Below, in pieces: positions 16,101-22,738 of a stretch of DNA of 40,056 nt. The stretch covers positions 1 through 40,056 of the forward strand of contig PLAY01000191.1 in NCBI GenBank assembly GCA_003134375.1. The letters are read 5' to 3'. The notes below the pieces were generated by a model. It made no database searches. It worked only from the letters and a program-made list of their open reading frames with translations, and was not told the origin of the DNA. This stretch comes from Limisphaerales bacterium (lineage in GTDB: Bacteria; Verrucomicrobiota; Verrucomicrobiia; Limisphaerales; UBA11358). The translations under genes and the position numbers were made by a program. How positions within the stretch are numbered: position 1 is the first letter of the stretch; the number at the start of each line of letters is the position of its first letter.

Positions 16101-16282
16101 GTGGAAGCTGCGGCCAGGATGTTCGACGCGGTGGACGCGGTGGAAGTCACGGTCACCGTTGGCACGGCGGATTTTGGGAGCGCGGACGGCTTCGTCCGCG
16201 TAGTCACGGGCTGGTGCCAGAAGAACCACACGCCCGCCAGGCACAGCAGGCACGCCAACAAAACTAACCAATGCTTACGCAT
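5051..16282 (-). CDS. Giant secreted protein: subtilase, P-domain, LamG-like, pectate-lyase-like and PPC/FN3-like modules
   Basis: The 3743-aa product starts with a signal or anchor segment (MRKHWLVLLACLLCLAGVWF). Residues ~300-770 form a subtilisin-type (S8) protease with D327 (VNDSGID), H360 (NGHGTHVAG), the oxyanion Asn near 428 (NNSWNYG) and S729 (GTSMAAADVSG). Then come a proprotein-convertase-like P domain (~1445-1610), DUF642-like carbohydrate-binding modules (~1655-1890), a LamG-like domain (~1890-2115) and a P-domain-like tail (~2200-2240). A PPC-like domain (~2258-2365) and an Ig-like stretch follow, then a pectate-lyase-like domain (~2463-2888; GAEGAGGFAIGGRGGDVYHV and NDSGPGSLR). 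DSDGDGLPDYWE (~2897) looks like a calcium-binding repeat. The C-terminus alternates PPC-like and FN3-like modules. All catalytic residues of the protease are present. It follows the pseudopilin operon by 242 bp, so secretion by that machine is possible but unproven. Confidence 0.9.
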   Translation of the reverse strand: MRKHWLVLLACLLCLAGVWFFWHQPVTTRTKPSALPKSAVPTVTVTSTASTASNILAAASTNNVISAKTNQFAWRLSNTSKSLDQLTRDRHAILLENALIDTTGPLNLSIPKNLQSPGDPGAYIVQARGPIDNAFRAMLARSGAEIVSYIPNDAYLVRAPAGVANGLGGNPLTQAVVPFEPYYKISSSMPVTVGQKTLSSAPTKTNRAAGPSLLALAVKQSPLPAGTCLTLGLFKDSAAATVAQIEKLGGRIVARDNSPFGPVVRVQPPTDWIALAALPGVQIVEPYHQRVHANDLSRATVGVAADTQVISNYMNLSGSNVLVEVNDSGIDATHPDFSHNHSTPVRVFGDPANLVDSNGHGTHVAGIIAGDGTESMTVTNAQGSIMPPANGQFRGMAPQATLLAMDWYDSDQELQEATAQINALISNNSWNYGDSSYDLAAASYDAAVRDALPGVTGSQPVLFVFSAGNGGGGNDGGGGGNPDTILSPATAKNVITVGALEQLRGITNIVTDLNSNQSAVWQPETDSSFQVAGYSSRGNVGIGTEGNSGRYKPDVVAPGSFVISTRSSQWNESAYYNPTNYYYDAYEDQVVDPNTLNYYDIFVPGNAIGVIVQVVPNLLSSSPFPTNLPIYVEQADLPTTNIFDFVTMNDEVSIPPNSGGAITGIQDVQNSGFWYAIGNNTGSTVNYDIITEIITTNDLGNYYTVLSNLNDSLDGDIPPHYYRYETGTSMAAADVSGVLALMQDYFTNTLHATPSPALLKAMLINGARSDGNYDFEVQNSINFQGWGLINLTNSLPPGIATNVNNSTGESMLMIDQSPASALATGDSHTYLVTIANTNAQTLPLRFTLAWTDPPGDPAAAVKLVNDLNLIVSNSSAGVVYYGNDIAGGIYNTPEGTNAPVYDSINNVENVYLPAGVGTNFYVTVQGYRVNVNAVTAQTNNAAGVYAPNVVQDYALVISYGEGEVTNALTVTDVGPGLGIISNPTSDQQITYVVSPEAPYMNQLAGASTPLLGTNTILLTTNGTELNGIQLGGTNLITLGMTNQWHFYVMTNPGPADFTNAAFITFDPDTLSIPRMGVFANPAGNNAGSYGNVTRPEADIDLYVSSDPTLTNLNPVAISNADKSVGRGGTEFVYYTDSAPGKVYYVGVYSEDQQAAEYGFIPIFTDIPFSQMNSNGDQIVNGLVLPANIPDGSTAHPGVQYIFALAIYSMEIQRVVVTNLITHQNFGDLIGTLKHGGQNGLSQTVVVNNHDSLGNPPGPYTLIYDDSGQNNIFGSRPSDGPGSLNGYVGQQGIGPWILTEVDDSLTQTGSVQNFNLLVQPHQNLGKGVYGTVGPMGWWYGYIDVPSGTASLTISATNLTQPPSTPPVELYVKDGAIPTLTDTNEYGPVGLTNPPTPPPAPGNSIYIGSPPPGRYWVGLYNGSVQQQNFYLIANLGLVTPPAQVIYTSAGPVPIPDDAVTTASMYVTADQPISSVDVALRVDHPRVSDLVFHLISPDGTRVLLGENRGGNTANMGATSTITNVVPVSVSGGAGAATNVINVAVDTGTLSIFYNFYSIPDRMVVYDQSGALIFDSGLISGSGVFNVAYVNSTFLTIVMNPVGGEMGTGWDYTVSAMQARQTYLVLTEDTNKTTTPIKFAPPPFVPGIPALPASLPEWHSSFEGSGNANIGTGNYFGGGWLVNNGSIDTIAPPSYSTNSTADEGTNYIDLDGSAPGTISTNIATVPGQNYTLAFTYAQNAEGKNNGYPTASMQVLQNGNSLLNLSVTQTNDWLNLGWTTTNVVFTATSDITTLTFHSLDPDGDIFGVLLDCIDLTPANLNDGFENTYAGDYVAGVNPGFGGWTVTANQVTVISNSVLANTGTNLLALADGQISRILPLVPGQTYTLSFAYRGPGAVALWRAESNAVDSISGNNGMPNDIDYTAGQVGKAFVFNGTSSYIEVPANPSLDVGTSSSGFTLDTWLYWDAQIHLADLFEWNTGSGSGDAPVGLAFTIAPYNGTGGPNSGTGDLDANLEDTAIASHSISSLVNVVAFGSFQHVALTYDKISGNAVIYRNGVVVATANLGNSFTTQTTFPLWLGWRAAGSFASPTFNALNGYLDEPTVYNRPLSASEILAIYNQGTNGLTKYNTNAPGGIAQGLAEAYVTLNGAPQPIFFGNDTNWQTATYSFTATTTSTPLQITGLEPGMLLDSFVLTTVPTNNYDLYYQPEESLDLLDGEDALGQWTLEIQDDRAGDVGTLVSWQLRFNFPYTPPTITTLTNTQVLTNNLIPPNGIAYYLIIVPTNADISTNILFNTTGPLNLWFDAFNPPTGILPTDYLILSAPTGGGSAILTTISVPKFAAGGTYYLGVQNLGASGVTYDIQVNFHLVPPPLSLPQLPELLAVTNQLFTVTNAATGGTPPLPYTLTSSVYSGPAPVIDANGVITWTPTASQAPAVYTLTNIVNDNSSPVQWATNIFHVLVVLTNGQPAFSGAEGAGGFAIGGRGGDVYHVVNLNDSGPGSLRNGIVSTFGSRTIVFDVSGTINLYSPLQINNPYFTIAGQTAPGAGITIQGLTFSAETAHGTVDHAHDEILRFLRSRPGDIYAQYFQGDSFHFLGVTNSIADHLSASWSLDTVLSTTYSTNVTVQWSMIAQPLDHSAYPAGAGYQEHGYGSQIRDGSGAVSYLHNLYADNYSYNPRVGDNIRLDFINNVVCNWGAAAGLNEDDATNNPGGYNNYLNYRGNYFIAGSNSANPGIAFASGVPNARFTQIYEATNLIDTNAFNIVLDGTNTDWGMFNGNLTQLGSPTLITNGISAATNDPAFTYEQVLAFAGASVAGVTAAGSPAAGTSLLRDPVDTNIVANVRNKSGQIIDFISSNSFPGVYLGTNFGVTYSGYPNAAVYWVSQGLANFVGVNPWPVLDSAPQPLDSDGDGLPDYWEITLKATGVTSMDPAVPNNNHSNPDGYTDLEHYLNWLAAPHALTVSNTPVAVDLYAVVGRTGNLSFGVTNGTNGVVTLGTNGYTATFMPSNNYFGFASFGFTVTNLATANGFGPVTVSVMVSITNIVTTSLPLTNAVPQTNTLPAGSFTYYLVTVPGYAQLATNILISPSAPVNLWFSRAGFPTGTNTGDYILLANSMGGSSLLGITTNFMPTNIIPGGTYYLGVQNPGVVPVSFGIEVDFYPPLPPLPPPPPPPPVITITSIVYTNIGGFNGFLLTWYAPTNDYFQVQWTGNLPPPVYWQTFTNIIGYSTYLTPTNSRFTFFDDGSEFPFGPTRFYRLILLQSLTNGVPETNSVSAGGIDYFLINVPTNADFATNLLLSATGPVNLLFNQTAPPTGTNAGDYTLLAGATNGISVLSTTSVPTNIVPGGTYWLGVQNTNSFAVSFSLEVDFHLLTSTNAPTSPIIISGIIYTNIGGTNGFLLQWQGPTNFQYEIQWTTNLLPLIVWHTVLNPVINVVVTTTNGHYSWFDDGTLTGGFGPMKFYRVLGDLNLGPITGSGPATNTVLAGAMSQAVVTVPANAISASNLLIPATGPLNVWFNQTNPPTGSTSAGDVLMLSATSAGTFVLTGSSPPPLVPGTNYFLGFQNPGVSNVTFVFQVAFGFTPPIAVSHFSVTATNGGVWLKWNGLTNYQYQVQWTTNLAPPAAWHTISNIVLTSTTGIFTFLDDGSLTGGFGPMKFYRLIAWPFMTPIPQTLSISSVTVTNITGTNDLVFKWSAPTNYQYKILWTTNLALPFSSWSIIASPVPTPANGVYTFIDNGQTGPPASTKFFRLYEYP

Positions 16283-16524
16283 AAATTTGAGTCAGTTGAT
16301 GATTATCTCACAAAAATTCCGGCAAAACCAAAATAAAAGGTAGGGACAGCGCGCCGCGCTGTCCGGACGCCGCGGCGCGACGTCCCTACCTCCATATTCA
16401 ATCCTCTATCTTCTATTCTCGTGTTTTTCACAATTCCATCTTCGCGTTCGTTTTGCGACGGTCACAGACCGCCGCTACGACCATCTTCATTCAGCCTTTA
16501 GCCTTTAGCTTTTAGCCTTCGTTT
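16283..16524. other. 242-bp gap between pseudopilin A and the giant exoprotein gene: hairpin repeats
   Basis: The gap contains the nested hairpin repeat at 16339-16390, a small hairpin at 16459-16471 (cggtc/gaccg) and TTTAGCC-type tandem units near 16495-16518. A weak -10-like GATAAT lies on the minus strand at 16302-16307, about 20 bases before the giant gene's start, without a good -35 box. I see no gene here. Whether the giant gene has its own promoter or is read from the pseudopilin operon is open. Confidence 0.5.
16339..16390. repeat. Nested hairpin repeat (ggtagggac / gtccctacc arms)
   Basis: Perfect 9-bp outer arms lie at 16339-16347 and 16382-16390. An inner hairpin has arms 16344-16351 and 16357-16364 (ggacagcg/cgctgtcc), and a second GC-rich palindromic stretch follows. 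The inner and outer stems compete for the same bases. As RNA it could act as a structured intergenic element or partial terminator, but no U-run follows on either strand. Confidence 0.75.
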
Positions 16525-19500
16525 TCAGTCCGGTGGTAAAATGTTAAAGCTCTCGATGACGGCATTGTTGTTCGTCACCACGGGAACACTGGTCCAACCG
16601 GTCACGGAAACATTCTCGAGAACATTGTTGGAATTGACGAGCACATTGAAAGTGTTGATCGTGATGATATTGGTCAGCGTACTGTTAAAGCGCACGACGG
16701 CACGGGTGGCGATTTCCGACACGACTTGATAATTCGTGACCATGCCGAACATGCCGAAGGGTGTGGTGCCCGTGTAAATGCCATTGGGCGCGGGCTTGAG
16801 CGCCTGGCCGTAGCAATAAATCACGTAACGCGGCGAACTGGCGCAGCGCAGCAGCGACATCGTCTGCTGCGGCAGCCATTCATAAAGTTCGTCGTTGAAT
16901 TGGCTGGAATCAAAGTTGGGATAAAACAGGGACGGATCGGTGAGCCGCGAAGCGGACAAAATGTCGCCCTTATGTTCAAACACGCCAACCAAGCCGTCAG
17001 CGTTCGTGAAAGTGACGCGCGTCCAGTTGATGTTCGTCACTATCTGCCACAGTGGGGAGTTAACCGTATTGGGACCAGCGGGATTGACAATAGCAGGATT
17101 GGCGGCGTTGGTCGTGGTCGGGTTAGGTATGACAATGCCGCTGAACAAGGCTGACCAAGCGGCAAGGCCAGCCAAGGGATTAAACACGGCAGGTCCAATC
17201 ACAGGATTATTTGTCTGTCGTGCCTCAACATTCACCGACAGCGTTCCGCGAGTGGCGTTGTCGTTGAACGCAGTGGTGAACAGATCGAACAACAGCCGGT
17301 CCTGCACCGGCGCGGAATTATCGGCATCGAAATATTGGCCATAAGTCAATTGCGTGTCGCCCGTCCATTGTGCCCAGGTGTTGGGGCCAACATAAATCCC
17401 ACTTTGAATTTCACCCAAAATGTCCAGCGCTTTGAGATAAACCGTCTGCCACGGCGTACCGCGATGGACGCGGCCCAGCCAGCCCACAGTTGGGAATTTA
17501 TTCGTCGGGAAATCACAAGAATCTGATGAATATACCAACGAGTCCTTATACCAGGGGTTGTCGGGATTCGCGTCAGCGTTTGTAGTCAGATATATTCGTC
17601 CCCACGGTTGATAACGATAATTCAAAATGCCGAAAGTAGGCCGGGGCAAAGGCGACGTGGTGCTGTTCCACTGGTTTGTTCCAGTTGGCGGAGTTTTATC
17701 CCGGCCGGTAAAATTCAAGTCACTGGCCAGATAATGGACCAAGGGATCGTTCGCCTGCCACGAAATAAATTCATAAATAATCCGCACCGGCGAGAAAGGC
17801 ACTTGCTGGTTCAAATTGGTGTTGACTATGGAATTTTGTCCGTTGATCGGTTGTTTGAAATGTTGGACGTTGCCCTTGTAAAAAAACGCATCAAAAAACG
17901 GCTGTTCCAGAGCGTAATAGGAAGGGTTCCATACGCCGCCAATTGTACCCATTACATTCACATCCGGAGTGACAAGGCCGCGTGAATAATTGATTTGATT
18001 CAAAACTCCATACGGAACCGGACCGTTCATGTTTGTGCTCCACATATACGCCGAAGCCGGATCACCGGAGGAATAGGGATCCTGGAGTTCTGCGTTCAGG
18101 TCGCGGCTGCTGTTGGGGCCGGCAAAATGGGCGTAATCAATGACGTGATTGCCGTCAAGGATGACCACCTGCAGGCGATTGGTGGTCAGCAAACCGAAGT
18201 GCGGCAATTGTGCAATGCCGATGTCCAAAAAGTTGGAAGGATCCAAGTTTTGTGGTATGAAACAAGGGGCAGTAAAGGTAAGGCCGCTGCCGGGAGGAGT
18301 GTAACTGCCTGGGCCGTAATAATAGACGGCGTTGGTGAGAAGCTGGATTACCGAATTGGTCGGGTTCAAGGCCAGGAAGAAAGAATTGGCCTGAGGCGAA
18401 CCATTAAGGGGATCACCTTGAGTCCACGCAGAACCGTACCAAATACTACTGGGTGAGAACAAGAACTGGTTGGTAAAGCCGTCGTTGATATCCTGCTTCA
18501 TCACCATTGAAAAACCAGTGCCGTCGTTGGTCTGATATAACACCATTGAGATGTTATCCCGCACCAGAACATTGATGTGATTCCCGCTGGCACTGACGTA
18601 GTTGGAGTTGTACGAGTTCCAAAATTCGGCACCGAGTGAATTGCTGACACTGAAAATATACATCTGGTTGGTGGTAATGGCCCCCGCGACAGGCTGGCGC
18701 GTCACCTGCAGTTTACGCTCCACCTCTACAACGTTTTGCATCGTGAACTTGTTAAAGTTTGGGAAGCCCTTCTTCGCGCCGATGATCCACGGCACGCCAT
18801 AGACGTTCACACCGGTGAGGGGATAATTGTTAACACTTGCCCCAAGCGGCAGGCTGGTAACGTCCACCGGCGTGTCAAGCGGCGGATTTCCAATTGTCAG
18901 CAAAAATTGTGACGAATATTGAGAAACATCAACGTAGCCGTTAATGTAAACATTACGGTAGCCATTTACGTTGGTGACCCAGAATGTTGGGCGGAAGACG
19001 GATGGGTAATTATAATTATTGACGCTTGCTTCAAAGATTGCTCCAAAGTTGTTGGTCGTGGCGTCGTACATGTTGGCGGCGAGCTGGAGCAGACGGTTCA
19101 CGGCGGGTGAATAGACAAACCGGTTGCTCACCAAAACCGGAATGCCGGGAGTGCCGCCGGGAGTGCCGATCAGACCAAACGCCGGATAATTGGTCCACTG
19201 ATCGGTATTGACGAAATTGAAGTTGGTGACTGTGTAAAACGTGGTGGCAAAATTGGTGGGATTGCTGTTGCGCCACTGGGTGGTGTAGGCGCGCAGCAGC
19301 CGGTCAGCGGCGTTCGTGAAAAATGCCAGCGGCTGCCAAGGAACAAAGTTGGTCGCAGCGGCGACGCCATTGGTGCTCAAAACTGGAATCCCATTCCCAT
19401 TGAAGACATACGGATTAAGATTGTCGTAATTCAAATTCATCTTGCCCGATTCCGGTGTGGAATCGGTGCCGAGTTGCGAGAGCAGCCGGTAAAACGTGTA

Positions 19501-20784
19501 GCGGTCATAGGTGGAAACATTCGTGCCGGCTTGAAGCAATCGCTCAACAAAACCAGGTGGTGTTACACCAATCTCCGTCTTGTTCGCGTCAAACAATTCC
19601 TGATGGGTGAAGAAATGATTCGTGTTGTCCGCCCCAGACCACGGCAGGTTAAGGTGCTGGCCACTTACATTAATCCCCGCCGGGGTCGTCATCACCGGCC
19701 CGTCGCTGTAGCCGTCAATGTTGTTTTGAAACGCCGCTTGACCGAGTGGGCTATAAAGGTTTTGGACCCAGGCAAGATTGTTGTAAGTATAATAGTACCG
19801 ATATTTCAGCAATGAAAGTGCGTCGGCAAAACCTGCACCCTTGTTATAGAGAGTCCCACTCCAAGTGTCATAAGTATAAGGATTGGCTAAAGGATCCCAC
19901 TGGTTGGTGTTTAAATCCGTGAGGAATGCCGCCAAGTTGATTTCCCACGAGCCAACCCCTTGATTGCGGAGAAAACCATCGTGCCCAGGTGCCATGGTTG
20001 AGTCGGGTTGGGTAGCGTCATTGTAAACATAGTTCAAATCGAGCGTGTTGCCGACGGGCACGGCAATGAAGGCGTAGCGCGCAATGAATTTGTTGTACGG
20101 TCCGTAAGGCGCATCCGGCCGCTCCAAAACGCCAATCCATTCCGGGTCGCCAACCTGGAAACTTTTGGTGCCAAGATCATTATTGTTATTGTCAAATTCC
20201 TCAACCCAACCGTTGGTGTCGAAACGTCCGTTGCGGTTCAAATCGAGATAGAACCGGTTTTCCACCACGTGGGTGACGATGTTGCTCAGATAGACCGGCG
20301 TGCGCGGGCTGACATACAAATTGGTGAGGTCGTTCGGCAGGTTGGTAAAAGTCACCGGCCAGCCATTCGTCGAGACCAGCAGGCTGAAGTTGAAGGGATT
20401 GGTCGTGGAAAGGACGTTGGCCATGATTTGCGCCTCGGCGCTGGCCAGCGCGGCATCGGCGGCCAGCCGCGCGCCGGCGGTGTCGGTAACGGTGCTGACG
20501 GCGCTTTGTTCACGGCGGCTCAGGGCCAGAAACGTGATGGCCATGAACGTCACCACGGACAGCAAAATGAGCGTGATGATCAGGGCGACGCCGGAATGGG
20601 AAGGTTGAGGGTTGAAGGTTGAGGGTTGGGGGCGGGAAGTCTTTTCAACGCAGAGGCGCGGAAAACGCGGAGAAGCGCGGAGATATCCCGGCTTATCCAG
20701 ATTTTCTGCGGGACAAGAAAAGTTTCCCTCCTCGGCGAACCTCTGCGTTCTCTGCGTCTCTGCGTTAAAGTCGGTTATTTTCAT
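16525..20784 (-). CDS. Verru_Chthon cassette protein A-like large prepilin-type protein (PilX/GspK-like N-terminus)
   Basis: After a 65-aa leader ending PSHSG, residues 66-95 form a prepilin-like helix (VALIITLILLSVVTFMAITF) followed by LALSRREQSAV, like PilX or GspK minor pilins. The remaining ~1320 residues are an Asn/Thr/Tyr-rich extracellular domain without recognised catalytic motifs. The 1419-aa length and the last position after three short prepilin genes fit Verru_Chthon cassette protein A as I recall that family. The start is fixed by a 4-base ATGA overlap with the upstream gene's stop (20781-20784). The leader is encoded by repeat DNA and includes NAETQRTQRFAEEG. GspK-like proteins cap pseudopili; that role is inferred by analogy. 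Confidence 0.8.
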   Translation of the reverse strand: MKITDFNAETQRTQRFAEEGNFSCPAENLDKPGYLRASPRFPRLCVEKTSRPQPSTFNPQPSHSGVALIITLILLSVVTFMAITFLALSRREQSAVSTVTDTAGARLAADAALASAEAQIMANVLSTTNPFNFSLLVSTNGWPVTFTNLPNDLTNLYVSPRTPVYLSNIVTHVVENRFYLDLNRNGRFDTNGWVEEFDNNNNDLGTKSFQVGDPEWIGVLERPDAPYGPYNKFIARYAFIAVPVGNTLDLNYVYNDATQPDSTMAPGHDGFLRNQGVGSWEINLAAFLTDLNTNQWDPLANPYTYDTWSGTLYNKGAGFADALSLLKYRYYYTYNNLAWVQNLYSPLGQAAFQNNIDGYSDGPVMTTPAGINVSGQHLNLPWSGADNTNHFFTHQELFDANKTEIGVTPPGFVERLLQAGTNVSTYDRYTFYRLLSQLGTDSTPESGKMNLNYDNLNPYVFNGNGIPVLSTNGVAAATNFVPWQPLAFFTNAADRLLRAYTTQWRNSNPTNFATTFYTVTNFNFVNTDQWTNYPAFGLIGTPGGTPGIPVLVSNRFVYSPAVNRLLQLAANMYDATTNNFGAIFEASVNNYNYPSVFRPTFWVTNVNGYRNVYINGYVDVSQYSSQFLLTIGNPPLDTPVDVTSLPLGASVNNYPLTGVNVYGVPWIIGAKKGFPNFNKFTMQNVVEVERKLQVTRQPVAGAITTNQMYIFSVSNSLGAEFWNSYNSNYVSASGNHINVLVRDNISMVLYQTNDGTGFSMVMKQDINDGFTNQFLFSPSSIWYGSAWTQGDPLNGSPQANSFFLALNPTNSVIQLLTNAVYYYGPGSYTPPGSGLTFTAPCFIPQNLDPSNFLDIGIAQLPHFGLLTTNRLQVVILDGNHVIDYAHFAGPNSSRDLNAELQDPYSSGDPASAYMWSTNMNGPVPYGVLNQINYSRGLVTPDVNVMGTIGGVWNPSYYALEQPFFDAFFYKGNVQHFKQPINGQNSIVNTNLNQQVPFSPVRIIYEFISWQANDPLVHYLASDLNFTGRDKTPPTGTNQWNSTTSPLPRPTFGILNYRYQPWGRIYLTTNADANPDNPWYKDSLVYSSDSCDFPTNKFPTVGWLGRVHRGTPWQTVYLKALDILGEIQSGIYVGPNTWAQWTGDTQLTYGQYFDADNSAPVQDRLLFDLFTTAFNDNATRGTLSVNVEARQTNNPVIGPAVFNPLAGLAAWSALFSGIVIPNPTTTNAANPAIVNPAGPNTVNSPLWQIVTNINWTRVTFTNADGLVGVFEHKGDILSASRLTDPSLFYPNFDSSQFNDELYEWLPQQTMSLLRCASSPRYVIYCYGQALKPAPNGIYTGTTPFGMFGMVTNYQVVSEIATRAVVRFNSTLTNIITINTFNVLVNSNNVLENVSVTGWTSVPVVTNNNAVIESFNILPPD
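20600..20766. repeat. Repeat DNA encoding the leader of prepilin protein A
   Basis: Near 20602-20632 there are tandem 7-nt units (ggttgag, ggttgaa), which differ by one base from the ggtcgag heptamer seen elsewhere. An element follows with perfect 9-bp outer arms aacgcagag (20647-20655) and ctctgcgtt (20758-20766); its inner ends also carry repeated gcgcgga and ctctgcg words. The whole lies between the start codon (20784) and the codons for the prepilin helix. Confidence 0.8.
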
Positions 20785-21842
20785 TGATAGGCCGAGGGGT
20801 CAACGTTGCGAATCGGGATGCGCTGGCGGAAAAGGTGAACCTGGCCGGCGTGTTGCGCGAGGTAATTGCTCTGGGTCAAACCGCTGATGGACTGGGCGCG
20901 CTGGAGCGTGCGGTCTTCGAGCATGCCCAACTGGATTTCCACCGACGCCGGCAGCGTGTTGCTGTACATGTAAAAACCGACTTCACCCCATGCCGGTCCC
21001 GAGAACCAGACATTTCTAGCAAAGTTTGCGTATCCGAACGGATAGCCATTCGTCATCCACAAGCCGTTGCGGTCGTAGGCGCGCACGGTCAAATGCACCA
21101 CGCCATCCATCAAATGGCTGCCATTGGTCGGGTAATAGAAAAAGTTCGCGAACTCGTTGGTAAAAATTTGGGCGGGATCGTGGCCGGAGACGGGATGATT
21201 GGTAGTGTAGCGGTAGAGCGAATAGAGCGAGGGCTGGCCGCCGGGCAGATTGGTTGCGACCGCGTACCCGGTGCCGACCCAACTGTCCTGTCCATTCAGG
21301 TTGACACGGCTGAGGATGAAAAAGTTTTCCAGAACATTGGTCCGCTGCTGGCCGCCGCTGGCGCCGGCGAGCGATTGGAACAGTGGTGACGGCGGCGACG
21401 GATAAGTTATCACGGAGGAATAAAAATTCACCGCGCCCACATAAATATTGCTGACGCCAAATGACGGCGTCATCCCCTCCAAGTCGCTTTTCATCAGCCC
21501 CATCACGCTGCGACCGCCTTCCAGCACGTCGGTCTGCGTGATGCTCGAGCGAAACGCAGACTGGGTGCTGTTGAACACCGCCATCAATGCCAGAATGATG
21601 AACGACATCAACACCACCACCACGAGAACTTCCACGAGCGTAAAAGCGCGCGTGGCTGGTCGAGGGCCGAGGGTCGAGGGCCGAGAGCCCAAAGAAAGTC
21701 GAGAGTCGAGGGTCGAGGGCAAAAACTGTCCGGCTCTCGACTCTCGACTCCTTGGCGCGGCGACCTGTCTCGGCGAAGCAATGCGAAGACGGAAGCGCAG
21801 CGGAGATGGCTCGACTCTCGACAAATATTTTTCTGTTTTCAC
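20781..21842 (-). CDS. Verru_Chthon cassette protein B-like prepilin (GspJ/PilW-like)
   Basis: A 66-aa leader ends ATRA, then a class III prepilin motif and helix follow (FTLVEVLVVVVLMSFIILALMAVF, with the conserved Glu at +5). The C-terminal ~265 residues contain GRSVMGLMKSDLEGMTPS and SVEIQLGMLEDRTLQRAQS, typical of GspJ/PilW-like minor pseudopilins. Size and position fit Verru_Chthon cassette protein B. The start codon overlaps the upstream stop (21839-21842) and the stop overlaps the next start (20781-20784), so translation is probably coupled at both ends. The leader is almost wholly repeat-encoded. Processing by a prepilin peptidase encoded elsewhere is expected from the family. Confidence 0.85.
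   Translation of the reverse strand: MKTEKYLSRVEPSPLRFRLRIASPRQVAAPRSRESRAGQFLPSTLDSRLSLGSRPSTLGPRPATRAFTLVEVLVVVVLMSFIILALMAVFNSTQSAFRSSITQTDVLEGGRSVMGLMKSDLEGMTPSFGVSNIYVGAVNFYSSVITYPSPPSPLFQSLAGASGGQQRTNVLENFFILSRVNLNGQDSWVGTGYAVATNLPGGQPSLYSLYRYTTNHPVSGHDPAQIFTNEFANFFYYPTNGSHLMDGVVHLTVRAYDRNGLWMTNGYPFGYANFARNVWFSGPAWGEVGFYMYSNTLPASVEIQLGMLEDRTLQRAQSISGLTQSNYLAQHAGQVHLFRQRIPIRNVDPSAYQ
21655..21830. repeat. Heptamer repeat plus 61-bp repeat encoding the leader of prepilin B
   Basis: TCGAGGG/TCGAGAG-type units fill about 21659-21720 and their complements lie near 21734-21750, enclosing a short core. Positions 21746-21806 match 23591-23651 at 59 of 61 bases. More ctcgac units follow to about 21820. 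The segment sits between the start codon at 21842 and the prepilin cleavage motif. Confidence 0.85.
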
Positions 21843-22738
21843 GGCGCGTTGACAAAGGATTGCGGCTGGTAAAAATACAAATTGCCGTTGACAGGGTTTT
21901 GGGCCAATTGCCCGGCAACCATCGTGCGGAAGGTCTGGCGGCGGGGGCCAACTTTGCCGTTGGGCTGTTGCGGCCAGAGAAACGTCAGGCGCAGCTCGTG
22001 CAGGTTGGCAGCGAGTTGCCGGTTATAAGAGTTATAAGAATTAGTCAGCGAATTATTATCGGCAGCCACCGGCGCGTTGACGCACAGGATGCGGTAGCCG
22101 AAGGAATCGCCGACGACGATGTCGTTGTTTTGCGGCGGCTTTTCAATCGCCGGCCCGCTCATGGAATGGACATAGGCGACGATGTGGTTGCTGTAACCGC
22201 CGCTGAAAAGGTTGTTGGTGGGATTGCCAGAATTGTCCGTGTATTCCGGCGTGCTTAAAAGTCCGACGATATTCATGCCATTGGTCAGAAAACTGGGAGC
22301 ACCATTGGTGAAACCATAAGTGTTGAGTGTGCCGGCGGGATATGCGACTTGGAAATTCGTGATGGCATAGACGTAATTGGTCAGGTCGTCCAGCCCCTGC
22401 GCGCCGCCGCGGATGGCTTCGATGAAAACGGTGGCGTCCTGGTTGATGATGGTTTCCTCGCGGTTGTCCCGCTGCGTGTGCATGCCAATGGGCAGGACGC
22501 CGATGATGGAGATGAGCGCGATGCCGATGACCGCCAGGCAAATGGCAATCTCGACCATGGTGAAGGCGGATTGCCGCCGTAGCGCAGACTGGCAGTCTGC
22601 TGTATCGCGGATTGACAATCCGCATCCGCCGCCACACTCGACTGCCTTGCCGGCTGCCAGCCGGCGACACGGCAGGTTGCCAACCTGCGCTACGATGGTG
22701 CGGGTGGCGGCGTTGGAAAATGGCGCGCAAATTTTCAT
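21839..22738 (-). CDS. Verru_Chthon cassette protein C-like prepilin (GspI/PilV-like)
   Basis: A 58-aa leader ends RRQSA, followed by the prepilin motif and helix FTMVEIAICLAVIGIALISI and then IGVLPIGMHTQRDNREE, characteristic of GspI/PilV-like minor pseudopilins. Mature length is about 241 aa. Position between the B-like and D-like genes fits Verru_Chthon cassette protein C. Starts and stops overlap both neighbours by 4 bases (22735-22738 and 21839-21842). No alternative start codon lies between the repeat and the cleavage motif, so the long leader must be translated if the protein is made. The leader is encoded mostly by one structured repeat with four 7-bp hairpins. Confidence 0.85.
   Translation of the reverse strand: MKICAPFSNAATRTIVAQVGNLPCRRLAAGKAVECGGGCGLSIRDTADCQSALRRQSAFTMVEIAICLAVIGIALISIIGVLPIGMHTQRDNREETIINQDATVFIEAIRGGAQGLDDLTNYVYAITNFQVAYPAGTLNTYGFTNGAPSFLTNGMNIVGLLSTPEYTDNSGNPTNNLFSGGYSNHIVAYVHSMSGPAIEKPPQNNDIVVGDSFGYRILCVNAPVAADNNSLTNSYNSYNRQLAANLHELRLTFLWPQQPNGKVGPRRQTFRTMVAGQLAQNPVNGNLYFYQPQSFVNAP
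22578..22694. repeat. Four-hairpin cluster within a 10-bp outer stem, in the prepilin C leader
   Basis: Perfect 10-bp outer arms cgtagcgcag (22578-22587) and ctgcgctacg (22685-22694) enclose four hairpins, each with a 7-bp stem and 3-nt loop: 22584-22600, 22607-22623, 22649-22665 and 22672-22688. The first and last share bases with the outer arms, so alternative folds compete. The element is open in the frame used by the prepilin gene. A relative with the same gtagcgcag/ctgcgctac arms lies at 34696-34818. Confidence 0.9.
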
